Shown: positions 49,448 to 57,245, counted from the first letter of the stretch. The stretch is 64,000 bases of DNA from Amycolatopsis sp. NBC_01488 (GCF_036227105.1 NZ_CP109434.1:7474501-7538500); one strand, 5' to 3'. Notes: a model not told the origin generated them from the sequence alone. Numbers and translations: made by a program.

Positions 49448-49472
49448 AGTGTAACGGCTCACCCGTTACGCT
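49448..49472. promoter_or_regulatory. Divergent leaderless promoters overlapped by a GTAACGG-CCGTTAC dyad
   Basis: GTAACGG (49451-49457) and CCGTTAC (49463-49469) form a perfect 7-bp inverted repeat around 5 bp. The dyad overlaps the TACACT -10 box of the hydrolase (49453-49448) and the TACGCT -10 box of the CGNR gene (49467-49472). Start codons follow at 7 and 6 bases. It is well placed for a repressor, most simply the CGNR protein itself. Confidence 0.8.
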
Positions 49473-49478
49473 GGCGAG

Positions 49479-50024
49479 GTGTCCGACGACTTCCGCCTCG
49501 ACCTGGGTGCGCCCTGGCTGAACCTGCTCGCCACCCGCGGCCGCCACTTCGGGCCGCAGCCGGTCGAGCGCATCCCGACCGCGGACCGGTTGCGTGACTG
49601 GCTGGCCCGCTCCGAGCTGACCCCGCTGGCCCCGGTCACGGACTTCGACCTGGACACCGCCCACGAGCTGCGTGAGGCGGTGCGGCCGCTCGCGCTGGGC
49701 GCGGTCGACGGCGTCGCGCCGTCCGCCGAGCAGGTTCAGGCGCTGACGAGGTTCTTGAAAGCGGAGCCGGTGCACCTGGCCGCACTCGACCGGCTGCACC
49801 GCAGTGCCCCGCCCACGGCGTCGGCCGCCTTCGCGCGGCTCGCACTCCAGGCGGCCGACTGGCTCACCGGACCGCTGCGGCACGACCTGCGGGCCTGCCC
49901 CGAGCAGGACTGCCGGGGCGTGTTCGCGGATCCGGGCGGCCGGCGGCGCTGGTGTCCGTCGCCCGCCTGCGCGAGCCGGGGCCGCGTGCGCGCGCTCAGG
50001 GAGCGGCGACGCGGGGCATCATGA
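49479..50024 (+). CDS. CGNR zinc-finger (ABATE-domain) putative regulator
   Basis: 181 residues. An N-terminal ABATE-type domain (LDLGAPWLNLLATRGRHFGP, RLRDWLARSELTPLAP) precedes the C-terminal CGNR zinc finger, LRACPEQDCRGVFADPGGRR with WCPSPACASRGRVRALRERR, holding four Cys. Such proteins are predicted stress-responsive transcription regulators. The start is GTG, leaderless, with the dyad described at 49451-49469 over its promoter, consistent with autoregulation and control of the divergent hydrolase. Its stop overlaps that of the convergent phosphoesterase. Confidence 0.85.
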   Translation: MSDDFRLDLGAPWLNLLATRGRHFGPQPVERIPTADRLRDWLARSELTPLAPVTDFDLDTAHELREAVRPLALGAVDGVAPSAEQVQALTRFLKAEPVHLAALDRLHRSAPPTASAAFARLALQAADWLTGPLRHDLRACPEQDCRGVFADPGGRRRWCPSPACASRGRVRALRERRRGAS

Positions 50025-50852
50025 CGGCCAGAGGATCCGGCGCATCGGCACCGCGCCGCGCGCCCGCTTCCGCCACTCGCGGGGATAGCCGAGCGACACC
50101 TCTTCGAACCGCACGCCGTCGGCCTCCGTCGTCCGCGGGATGTGCAGGTGGCCGTAGACGGCGATCTCGGCGCGGTAGCGGACGTGCCAGTCCTCGGTCT
50201 GGGTGGTGCCGCACCACAGCGCGAACTCCGGCCAGTACAACGGCGCCGTCGGGTGGCGGTGCAGCGGCCAGTGCGACATGAGGATGGTGCCGTGGTCCCC
50301 GGGGATCGCGTCGAGCCGCTCGGTGCTGATCTTGAGGCGGTCCGCGCACCACGCCTGGCGGCTCGGGTAGGGGTCCGGGTGGAGGAAGTACTCGTCGGTG
50401 CAGACGACGCCGGCGGTCCGGGCCTGGCGCAGCGCCTCCTCCAGGGACTGCCCCTGCGCCTCGGGAGTCCGCCAGCTGTAGTCGTAGAGCAGGAACAGCG
50501 GCGCGATCGTCAGCGGCCGCGCGCCGTGGTGCCAGACGGGGAACTCGTCTTCGGGCGTGACGACGTCGATCTCGCGGCACTGCTCGACGAGGTACTCGTA
50601 GCGGGCCTGGCCCCGCAGCTGGCACGGGTCGTTGTTCGTGGTCCACAGCTCGTGGTTGCCTGGCACCCAGACGACCTTCGCGAACCGCTCGCGCAGCGTC
50701 TTGAGGGTTCCGATGGTCGCCTCGGCCCGCTCGGCGACGTCGCCGGCGACGAGCAGCCAGTCACCGGGCGTCTCCGGGACGACGTCGTCGAGGATCGGGC
50801 CGTTGCCCTCGTGGGTCACGTGGAGGTCGCTGGTGGCGAAGAGGTGCGGCAC
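50019..50852 (-). CDS. Metallophosphoesterase resembling PptH (4'-phosphopantetheinyl hydrolase)
   Basis: 277 residues, calcineurin-like phosphoesterase fold. Metal motifs: FATSDLHVTHEGN, WLLVAGDVAERAEATI, VVWVPGNHELWTTNN, MSHWPLHRHP and VYGHLHIPRTTEADGVRFEE. The tail VSLGYPREWRKRARG and LWCGTTQTEDWHVRYRAEIA closely recall M. tuberculosis Rv2795c (PptH), which removes phosphopantetheine from carrier proteins. No PptT gene is adjacent here, and the protein is shorter at the C-terminus, so the assignment is by similarity only. The GTG start lies 37 bp inside the 3' end of the MFS gene on the same strand. Confidence 0.82.
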   Translation of the reverse strand: MPHLFATSDLHVTHEGNGPILDDVVPETPGDWLLVAGDVAERAEATIGTLKTLRERFAKVVWVPGNHELWTTNNDPCQLRGQARYEYLVEQCREIDVVTPEDEFPVWHHGARPLTIAPLFLLYDYSWRTPEAQGQSLEEALRQARTAGVVCTDEYFLHPDPYPSRQAWCADRLKISTERLDAIPGDHGTILMSHWPLHRHPTAPLYWPEFALWCGTTQTEDWHVRYRAEIAVYGHLHIPRTTEADGVRFEEVSLGYPREWRKRARGAVPMRRILWPS

Positions 50853-52078
50853 CCCTCCACCGTAACCATCGAAGACGGGGAAGTTTCGCGAATCCTGCGC
50901 TTCCGGGCCAGCATGAGCACTCCGGCGAAGACGTAGACCCCCGCCTGGACGTCCAGCAGTACCGCCGGTCCCGTCGTCGCGACCAGCGTGCCCGCCAGCA
51001 GCGCTCCCACCGTCGTGAACGTCGCCACCGCGGCGAACGTCGTGCTCAGCACCCGGCCCGCCCGCTCCGGCGCCACCGCGCTCTGGATCTCCGACAGCAC
51101 CCCGGCGCCGACGACCACGCCCGGCGCGCCGACCAGCACGAACAACCCCACGTACAGCCCCAGCGCCGTCGTCACCATGGCCAGGTTCCAGATCACCGCC
51201 GACACCAGGCCCAGCGCGATCGACCCCCAGCCGAGCAACGCCGCCGGCGCCACCCGCCGCGCCACCGTGGCCAGCGCAAATCCGGCCGCCAGGCCGCCGA
51301 TCGCCTGCACGCCCCGCAGCAGGCCCGCGTCGGCTTCGCTGCCACCCAGCACCTTCAGCACGTACACCACGAACAGCACCAGGAACATGCCCTGCGCCAG
51401 CGAGGTGAACGCCAAGGCGAGCCCGGTGCGCCACAGCCGCCGGTTGGTCGTCACCTCGCGCAGGCCGTCGAGCCAGGCCTGGACCACCGGTTCGGGCCCG
51501 ACGGCCGGTGCGGGTGCGCTCATCCGGCGGAACGGCTTGGCCAGCAACGCCGCCGCCACCGCGAGCACCACCAGGTAGCCGGTGATGACGTCCGCGAGCC
51601 CGCCGAAGCCGAGCAGCGCGCCGCCCGCCCAGCCACCGGCCAGCCGGGCGACGCTGCCGTTCACGCTCATCAGCCCGTTCGCGCCGGTGACCTCCTCGAC
51701 GCCGACCAGCTCCGGCACCAGGGCGTTGCGCGCCGGTTCGAACACCGACGCCAGCGCCGCTTGCGCGGCCATCACCGCGTAGACCGCGACGACGCTCGGC
51801 TCGGCCAGCAGCGGCAGCGCCACGACGGCCAGCCCGCAGCAGACGCCGAACAGCACCGCCCGCCGGTTCCAGCGATCGGCCACCACGCCGGCGACCGGGC
51901 TCAGCAGCACCGCGGGCAGCAGCCCGAGCACGATGCTCAACGCCGTGGTCGCGGCGGAGCCGGTGCGCTGGAAGACGTACACCGGCAGCGCCACCTGCAG
52001 CATCCACTCGGCCGTCTCGCCGAAGAACGCGGCCACCCACAGCCGCGCGAACGCCGGAACCCCCAGCAGCCGCTTCAT
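50816..52078 (-). CDS. MFS efflux transporter
   Basis: 420 residues with 12 predicted helices of the MFS_3/enterobactin-exporter-like class. RLLGVPAFARLWVAAFFGET starts helix 1, VAGVVADRWNRRAVLFGVCC is the conserved loop 2-3 motif, and SVFEPARNALVPELVGVEEV with TGANGLMSVNGSVARLAGGW follows. A central cytoplasmic loop (about 190-215) is followed by the second half. It probably exports a drug or siderophore-like compound. Its ATG overlaps the TGA of the ArsR-type regulator (ATGA), so the pair forms a regulator-transporter operon. The C-terminal tail overlaps the PptH-like gene. Confidence 0.9.
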   Translation of the reverse strand: MKRLLGVPAFARLWVAAFFGETAEWMLQVALPVYVFQRTGSAATTALSIVLGLLPAVLLSPVAGVVADRWNRRAVLFGVCCGLAVVALPLLAEPSVVAVYAVMAAQAALASVFEPARNALVPELVGVEEVTGANGLMSVNGSVARLAGGWAGGALLGFGGLADVITGYLVVLAVAAALLAKPFRRMSAPAPAVGPEPVVQAWLDGLREVTTNRRLWRTGLALAFTSLAQGMFLVLFVVYVLKVLGGSEADAGLLRGVQAIGGLAAGFALATVARRVAPAALLGWGSIALGLVSAVIWNLAMVTTALGLYVGLFVLVGAPGVVVGAGVLSEIQSAVAPERAGRVLSTTFAAVATFTTVGALLAGTLVATTGPAVLLDVQAGVYVFAGVLMLARKRRIRETSPSSMVTVEGCRTSSPPATST

Positions 52079-52674
52079 TCCTCCGCCTTCCCCGAGTGTT
52101 CGATGCGCGGGAACGCCCGCAGCCCGACGTGGACCGGGCGCGCGCCCGCCGGCGCGTCGGTCCGGATGGCCCCGACGTACGGCCGGACCAGGGCGTCGAT
52201 CGCGTCGGTCAGCCGGGTCAGCTCCTCCGGCGTGACGCGCAGCGCGTACGTGATCAGGCCGGACGCCGCGCGCCAGGCGGGATCGAGGCCGTCGAGCGAG
52301 TCGAGGTACCGCTGGGTCAGCTCCTGCTCGTGGCCCAGGCTCGCGCCGACCATGCCGAGCTGGGCCGCCCGGTGCGCCGGGTCGTCGGCCAGCTCCCCCA
52401 TCTCCAGCCCGACCTGCCGCGCGCGCCACGGCCGCTCCCGGCCGTCCTCGGCGTCCGCGCGCTCGACCAGGCCGTACTGCGCGAGCTGCCGCAGGTGCCA
52501 GCTGCAGTTGGACGCGGTCGAGCCGACCGCCTCGGCGCACTCGCTCGCGGTGCGCGGGCCGACGGCGGTCAGGTGGTTCAGCAGCGCCGACCGCAGCGGG
52601 TGCGACAGCGCGCGCAGCAGCTCGACGTCCTCGATCCGCTTGCGCGGCGGCAGCTCGGCCATCGGTCGTCCCAT
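52075..52674 (-). CDS. ArsR-like winged-helix regulator of the MFS operon
   Basis: 199 residues. The winged HTH is at about 15-85: VELLRALSHPLRSALLNHLT, GPRTASECAEAVGSTASNCS and WHLRQLAQYGLVERADAEDG. An effector or oligomerisation domain follows (ITYALRVTPEELTRLTDAID). Such regulators repress a co-transcribed exporter until a drug binds. Two overlapping GAAA-N6-CTTTC-type dyads lie directly upstream of the ATG. An internal ATG four codons in (MAELPPRK) is a possible alternative start. Confidence 0.87.
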   Translation of the reverse strand: MGRPMAELPPRKRIEDVELLRALSHPLRSALLNHLTAVGPRTASECAEAVGSTASNCSWHLRQLAQYGLVERADAEDGRERPWRARQVGLEMGELADDPAHRAAQLGMVGASLGHEQELTQRYLDSLDGLDPAWRAASGLITYALRVTPEELTRLTDAIDALVRPYVGAIRTDAPAGARPVHVGLRAFPRIEHSGKAEE

Positions 52675-52675
52675 C

Positions 52676-52705
52676 TGAAAGAGTCATTTCGAAAGTTGTC
52701 TTTCA
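52676..52705 (-). promoter_or_regulatory. Double dyad operator for the ArsR-MFS operon
   Basis: Reading the minus strand, TGAAAGACAACTTTC and GAAATGACTCTTTCA lie end to end, each a GAAA...CTTTC dyad, with TTTCGAAA at the junction (52687-52694) and outer arms TGAAAGA/TCTTTCA. The element sits within 2 bp of the regulator start codon, fitting autorepression. Confidence 0.75.
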
Positions 52706-52775
52706 TACTTGGCCCCGCCTGCGGATTTGTCAACCGGCTCCGCTATCGTTCGCGGGGCAGTGACTGCGCCGGGCA

Positions 52776-53285
52776 GTGACTGTGTCATCACCCGACCTTG
52801 GATGGACGTTGCCCGACCAGCGCGAACTCGCCACCGCCGCCGCCCTCGCCCTCCCCCGGTTCGTGGGCTCGACCGCGCTCTTCCACGCCGCGGTCGCCGA
52901 CCGGATGGCCGTCACCCCGACCGAGCTGCACTGCCTGCACCTGCTCCACGGCGGTGTCAGCGACTCCCCGACCGAGCTCGCCCGGCTGCTCGGGATGTCG
53001 ACGGGCGCGTTCACGCGACTGCTCGACCGGATGGAGCAGCACCGGCTCGCCGAGCGCGCCCCGGACCCGGCGGACCGCCGCCGGCTCGTCGTCCGGCCGC
53101 TGCCCGACCGGATGGCCGAGCTCGCCGAGCTGTACGCGCCGATGGCGCGGTTCGTCGGCGAGCGGCTCGCGCGCCTGGACCGCCGTCAGCTGACCGCGCT
53201 CGTCGGCTTCCTCACCGACGGCACCGCCGCCGCCGAGCAGGCGTCGGGAACCCTGCCGGATGTGACCCAGGCCATAACCAGTTGA
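52776..53285 (+). CDS. MarR-family regulator
   Basis: 169 residues. The winged HTH shows MAVTPTELHCLHLLHGGVSD, SPTELARLLGMSTGAFTRLL, then DRMEQHRLAERAPDPADRRR with RLVVRPLPDRM as the wing. Flanking helices form the dimer interface. Ligand and targets are unknown; the downstream ABC-F gene on the same strand is a candidate target by position. The start is GTG, with a second in-frame GTG two codons on. A 12-bp direct repeat (GGGCAGTGACTG, 16 bp apart) overlaps the start region. Confidence 0.87.
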   Translation: MTVSSPDLGWTLPDQRELATAAALALPRFVGSTALFHAAVADRMAVTPTELHCLHLLHGGVSDSPTELARLLGMSTGAFTRLLDRMEQHRLAERAPDPADRRRLVVRPLPDRMAELAELYAPMARFVGERLARLDRRQLTALVGFLTDGTAAAEQASGTLPDVTQAITS

Positions 53286-53333
53286 CTAACTCTACGGATG
53301 TTGCGTTAACCTGGCTCCACTATGAGGAACTGA
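53282..53333 (+). promoter_or_regulatory. ABC-F promoter and four-codon leader ORF
   Basis: TTGACT (53282-53287) and TAACCT (53307-53312) or the overlapping TTAACC form a plausible promoter. A mini-ORF, ATG-AGG-AAC-TGA (Met-Arg-Asn-stop, 53322-53333), begins near the expected RNA 5' end, about 110 nt before the ABC-F ATG. The leader can pair ATCCCGC (53343-53349) with GCGGGAT (53402-53408). Confidence 0.5.
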
Positions 53334-53443
53334 ACCGCGCCCATCCCGCTTCCGAGGCGGCACCCGGTCGAGCCTGACGCTCCCGCGTGCCACGACGCCC
53401 GGCGGGATTTCCGCTTCTTCTCATCCGGGCCCGGTGATGCGCA

Positions 53444-55075
53444 ATGTCTACTCTCTTTCCCTTGCAGGCCAAGGACGTCGTCTTCGGCTACGGCACCCGC
53501 GTCGTCCTCGACGGCGTCACGCTGACCGCGTCGGCCGGGCAGCGGCTCGGCCTCGTCGGCGAGAACGGCACCGGCAAGTCCACGCTGCTGCGGCTGCTCG
53601 CCGGGCTCGAAGAACCCCGCTCCGGCGAGGTGCTGCGCGGTCCGGACGTCGGGTTCCTGCTGCAGGAGCTGCCGTTCCCGACGGACGCGACCTTCGCCGA
53701 CGTCCTCGACGACGCGCTCGCCGAGATCCGCGCGGCCACCACCCGGCTCGACGAGCTGACCGCGGCGATGACCGACCGGCCCGACGATCCCTCGGTGCTC
53801 GACGAATACGGCCGCGTCCTGGAATGGGCCCAAGCTCACGACCTCTGGGACGCCGACCGCCGCGCGAAGCTCGTCTGCGACGGGCTCGGCCTCGGCGGCG
53901 TCGAACCGGACCGGCGGCTCGGCACGCTGTCGGGCGGGCAGCGGTCGCGCCTCGGCCTGGCGGCGTTGCTGATCCGGCGGCCCGAGACGCTGCTGCTGGA
54001 CGAGCCGACCAACCACCTCGACGACGCCGCGCTGGACTTCCTCGAACGCCACCTCACCGAGCTGACCGGGATCGTCGTGCTGTCGTCACACGACCGGGTG
54101 TTCCTCGACGCCGTCTGCACCGACATCGTCGACCTCGACCCGGCCGCGGCCGACCGCCAGGCCGGCGGCGCGGTCCGCTACGGCGGCAGCTACACCGACT
54201 ACCTCGGGCACAAGAAGGCCGAACGCGCGCGGTGGGAGCAGCGTTTCGCCGACGAACAGGAGGAGCTGAAGGAGCTGCGGGAGACCGTCGCGGTCACCGC
54301 GCGCAACGTCGCCTACGGCCGCGGGCCGCGCGACAACGACAAGTTCATCCACCACTTCAAGGGCGCCCGCGTCCAGAAGACGATCTCGCGGCGGGTGCGC
54401 GACGCCGAGCAGCGGCTCGAGCACCTCGAACGCAACCAGGTGCGCAAACCCCCGGCGCCGCTGCGGTTCCGGGCCGCGCTGACCGGGCACGCGACCGGCG
54501 ACGGACCCGCGATCTCGGTGCGTTCACTGAAAGTTCCGGGACGGCTGAGCCTGCCCCGGCTCGACGTCGGCGCGTCGGCCCGGCTGCTCGTCACCGGCGG
54601 CAACGGCGCCGGGAAGTCGACGCTGCTGTCGGTGCTGGCGGGGCGGCTCGTCCCGGCGGACGGCACTGTCCACTTCGGACACGGGGTGCGCGTCGGCCTG
54701 CTGGAGCAGGACGTCGTGTTCACCGAGCCGCAGCGGTCGGCGGCCCGGGTGTACCGGGACGCGCTCGGCGAGGACGCTCCCCCGCTGAGTCACCTCGGCC
54801 TGCTGGCGTCCCGGGATCTGCGCCAGCCCGTCGGAGCGCTCTCGGTGGGCCAGCGACGACGGCTCGCCCTGGCGGTCCTGCTCGCCGAGCCGCCGGACGT
54901 CCTCCTGCTGGACGAGCCGACGAACCATATTTCGCTGACCCTGGCGGAAGAACTGTTCGCCGCGTTGGAAACGGCGCCGGGCGCGGTCGTCATCGCGTCC
55001 CACGACCGGTGGCTGCGCCGGGACTGGGCGGGTGATCACCTGGAGCTGGCCGCCGGTCGTCCGGTCGCGGTATAG
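53444..55075 (+). CDS. ABC-F family ATPase (ribosome-protection type)
   Basis: 543 residues with two ABC ATPase domains and no membrane segments. Domain 1: LVGENGTGKSTLLRLL, LSGGQRSRLGLAALL, TLLLDEPTNHLDDAALDF. Domain 2: VTGGNGAGKSTLLSVL, LSVGQRRRLALAVLL, VLLLDEPTNHIS. The inter-domain linker (about 245-335; NVAYGRGPRDNDKFIHHFKG, RVRDAEQRLEHLERNQVRKP) is long, as in antibiotic-resistance ABC-F proteins that displace drugs from the ribosome. The ATG (MSTLFPLQAKDVVFGYG) is preferred to an upstream frame-shifted ATG. A short leader ORF upstream suggests attenuation. Its TAG lies inside copy 4 of the repeated 16-bp element. Confidence 0.88.
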   Translation: MSTLFPLQAKDVVFGYGTRVVLDGVTLTASAGQRLGLVGENGTGKSTLLRLLAGLEEPRSGEVLRGPDVGFLLQELPFPTDATFADVLDDALAEIRAATTRLDELTAAMTDRPDDPSVLDEYGRVLEWAQAHDLWDADRRAKLVCDGLGLGGVEPDRRLGTLSGGQRSRLGLAALLIRRPETLLLDEPTNHLDDAALDFLERHLTELTGIVVLSSHDRVFLDAVCTDIVDLDPAAADRQAGGAVRYGGSYTDYLGHKKAERARWEQRFADEQEELKELRETVAVTARNVAYGRGPRDNDKFIHHFKGARVQKTISRRVRDAEQRLEHLERNQVRKPPAPLRFRAALTGHATGDGPAISVRSLKVPGRLSLPRLDVGASARLLVTGGNGAGKSTLLSVLAGRLVPADGTVHFGHGVRVGLLEQDVVFTEPQRSAARVYRDALGEDAPPLSHLGLLASRDLRQPVGALSVGQRRRLALAVLLAEPPDVLLLDEPTNHISLTLAEELFAALETAPGAVVIASHDRWLRRDWAGDHLELAAGRPVAV

Positions 55076-55085
55076 GCCGTTATAC
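55070..55085 (+). promoter_or_regulatory. GTATAGGCCGTTATAC near-palindrome, copy 4 (one mismatch)
   Basis: Matches the 16-bp element except T8 to C. Unlike the other copies it spans the stop codon of the ABC-F gene and precedes a terminator between convergent genes, so it is not obviously a promoter element. Confidence 0.7.
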
Positions 55086-55087
55086 AC

Positions 55088-55129
55088 AAGGAGGGGCGTC
55101 GCTTTCCCGTGGAAGCGACGCCCCTCCTT
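55088..55129. terminator. Bidirectional terminator between ABC-F and mshC
   Basis: A perfect 17-bp stem AAGGAGGGGCGTCGCTT (55088-55104)/AAGCGACGCCCCTCCTT (55113-55129) around an 8-nt loop, with A and T runs at the stem ends that serve as U-tracts in either direction. Confidence 0.9.
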
Positions 55130-55131
55130 CG

Positions 55132-56370
55132 TCAGAGGGTGATGCCGAGGAGGGCGTCGACGGCGATGCGGATCAGGCCGGGTGCCGCCGGGTCCGTGCC
55201 GTCGCGGCGCAGGGCCTCGCTCGCCCACGCGTCGATCGCGGTCAGGGCTTTCGGCGTGTCGAGGTCGTCCGAGAGGTGGTCGCGCAGCCGGGCGACGGTG
55301 TCGTCGGCGGACGGGCCGGTGGGCAGCGAGACGGCTTCCCGCCAGCGCGCCAGCCGGGTCTCCGCCTCGGCGAGCAGCGAGTCGGTCCACGGCCGGTCGG
55401 CGCGGTAGTGGCCGGCGAACAGGGCCAGCCGGATCGCGCCCGGGTCGACCTGGTCGGCCCGCAGCCGCGAGACGAACACCAGGTTCCCGCGCGACTTCGA
55501 CATCTTTTCGCCGTCGAGCCCGATCATCCCGGCGTGCACGTAGTGGCGGGCGAACGGCCCGTCCTTGGCGACGGCCTCGGCGTGCGCCGCGCTGTACTCG
55601 TGGTGCGGGAAGATCAGGTCCGAGCCGCCGCCCTGGAGGTCGAACCCGAGGCCCAGCCGGTTGACCGCGATCGCGCTGCACTCGATGTGCCAGCCCGGGC
55701 GGCCCGCGCCCAGCTCCGACTCCCACGACGGCTCGCCCTCGCGGGCCACGCGCCACAGCAGTGCGTCCAGCGGGTGGCGCTTGCCGGCGCGGTCGGGGTC
55801 GCCGCCGCGCTCGGCGAAGAACTTCGTCATGGTCGGCTCGTCGTAGTTCGACTCGTAGCCGAACTTCCCGGTCGCCGAGTGGTCGAAGTAGATGTCCGGG
55901 AACTCCGGGTCGTCCGCGCGGTAGGCGGCGCCGTTCGCGAGCAGCTTCGCGATGACCTCGACGATCTCCGGGATGCTCTCCACCGCGCCGACGAACTGCT
56001 TCGGCGGCAGTACACGCAGGGCAACCATGTCCTCGCGGAACAGCGCCGTCTCGCGCATGCCGAGCACGACCCAGTCGTCCTGGTCGCGCTGGGCGCGCTC
56101 GAGCAGCGGCTCGTCGATGTCGGTCACGTTCTGCACGTAGTGGACGTCGTGCCCGTTGTCCCGCCACACGCGGTTCACGAGGTCGAAGGCCAGGTACGTC
56201 GCGGCGTGCCCCAGATGCGTCGCGTCGTAGGGCGTGATCCCGCAGACGTACATCCGCGCGGTGGCGCCGGGCGCGGTCGGGCGGATCTGCCCGGTGGCCG
56301 TGTCGTGGAGCCGCAGCGGGCGGGGGGTGCCGGGGATGCGGGGCACGTCGACCGATGACCAAGTCTGCAT
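55132..56370 (-). CDS. mshC: Cysteine:GlcN-Ins ligase MshC (mycothiol synthesis)
   Basis: 412 residues. It joins cysteine to glucosaminyl-inositol with ATP in the third step of mycothiol synthesis and descends from cysteinyl-tRNA synthetase. MYVCGITPYDATHLGHAATY holds zinc-binding Cys43 and the HxGH-type HLGH, IECSAIAVNRLGLGFDLQGG holds a second Cys, and HAGMIGLDGEKMSKSRGNLV is the KMSKS motif. It lacks the tRNA-binding C-terminal domain of CysRS. The ATG (MQTWSSVDVPR) has TACAGT seven bases upstream (56383-56378), leaderless; the earlier reading is out of family. Presence of MshC confirms an actinobacterium. Confidence 0.96.
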   Translation of the reverse strand: MQTWSSVDVPRIPGTPRPLRLHDTATGQIRPTAPGATARMYVCGITPYDATHLGHAATYLAFDLVNRVWRDNGHDVHYVQNVTDIDEPLLERAQRDQDDWVVLGMRETALFREDMVALRVLPPKQFVGAVESIPEIVEVIAKLLANGAAYRADDPEFPDIYFDHSATGKFGYESNYDEPTMTKFFAERGGDPDRAGKRHPLDALLWRVAREGEPSWESELGAGRPGWHIECSAIAVNRLGLGFDLQGGGSDLIFPHHEYSAAHAEAVAKDGPFARHYVHAGMIGLDGEKMSKSRGNLVFVSRLRADQVDPGAIRLALFAGHYRADRPWTDSLLAEAETRLARWREAVSLPTGPSADDTVARLRDHLSDDLDTPKALTAIDAWASEALRRDGTDPAAPGLIRIAVDALLGITL

Positions 56371-56441
56371 GCCCTCGACTGTAAGCGCTGCCTCCGCCAC
56401 CCTCCCGCCCGGTGGGACTCCTCCCCCACGTGGAGCAGCGG

Positions 56442-57200
56442 CTACTGCCGGCGTGCGACGTTCGCCACGATGGCGTCGCGGACGAACTCCGCGACGCCGG
56501 GCCGCTGCTCGTCCTCCCGGACCAGGAACGCCAGCTGCACCGGCTCGGTGACGTACAGCTCACCGATCCGCCGCTGCGTCTCGTACGAGCACTCGCCCAT
56601 CACCGCGGCGAGCATCGCCCGGTGCTCCTCGGCGAGGTCCGCCGCCTCGGTGCCGTCCGGGGCACCGCCCGCGTCGCGCAGCGCGGTCAGCCGGCGCACC
56701 CAGTCCCGGCGGGCCGCTTCCCCGGCCGCCAGGTCCTCCTTGGACGGTGCGGTCGCACCCTGCCACTCCGGCGTGCCGCCCCACCGCCGCGCGGCTGCTT
56801 CCGCGTAGCCGTCCGGCTCGCGGAACCCGCCGAACACTTCGAACTTCTCCTCGGGCGTCAGTGCGTTGCCCATGGCTCTCGCCTCCATCGCGCGATCGAC
56901 GGCCGCGACCATCCGTCCCAGCTCCCCCATGCGCGCGACGAGCAGCTCCCGCTGCCGCTTCAGGTGCGCGCCGGCGTCGATGCCGGGATCGTCGACGAGG
57001 GTCGCGATCGTCTCGAGGGGGAACCCGAGCTCCCGGTAGAACAGGATGCGCTGCAGCCGGTCGAGATCGTCGTCGGCGTAGCTGCGGTACCCGGCGCTCG
57101 TCCGGCCGCTCGGGCTGAGCAGGCCGATCTCGTCGTAGTGGTGCAGCGTCCGGACGGTGATCCCGGCCAGCGCCGCGACCTTGCCCACGGGATGCCCCAT
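56442..57200 (-). CDS. TipA-like MerR regulator with thiopeptide-binding (TipAS) domain
   Basis: 252 residues, almost the TipAL length. The MerR HTH is at 5-72 (VGKVAALAGITVRTLHHYDE, IGLLSPSGRTSAGYRSYADD, RILFYRELGFPLETIATLVD). A coiled-coil dimerisation helix spans about 78-108. The TipAS-like domain from about 115 includes EEKFEVFGGFREPDGYAEAA and AAVMGECSYETQRRIGELYV, where Cys204 aligns roughly with the thiostrepton-attaching Cys of TipAL. It should bind cationic multidrug or thiopeptide ligands and activate its own promoter. A 19-bp-spaced promoter with a CCTCACG dyad lies upstream. Confidence 0.88.
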   Translation of the reverse strand: MGHPVGKVAALAGITVRTLHHYDEIGLLSPSGRTSAGYRSYADDDLDRLQRILFYRELGFPLETIATLVDDPGIDAGAHLKRQRELLVARMGELGRMVAAVDRAMEARAMGNALTPEEKFEVFGGFREPDGYAEAAARRWGGTPEWQGATAPSKEDLAAGEAARRDWVRRLTALRDAGGAPDGTEAADLAEEHRAMLAAVMGECSYETQRRIGELYVTEPVQLAFLVREDEQRPGVAEFVRDAIVANVARRQ

Positions 57201-57245
57201 CGGTTCCCCTTGTCTTCTCCGGCCGGTGTGGCCCTTGCGGTGTTC

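Noticed and set aside
52755..52782. A 12-bp direct repeat GGGCAGTGACTG as a regulator site or att site
   Set aside because: Two copies only, 16 bp apart, overlapping the MarR start. No mobile gene is nearby and slippage duplication explains it.
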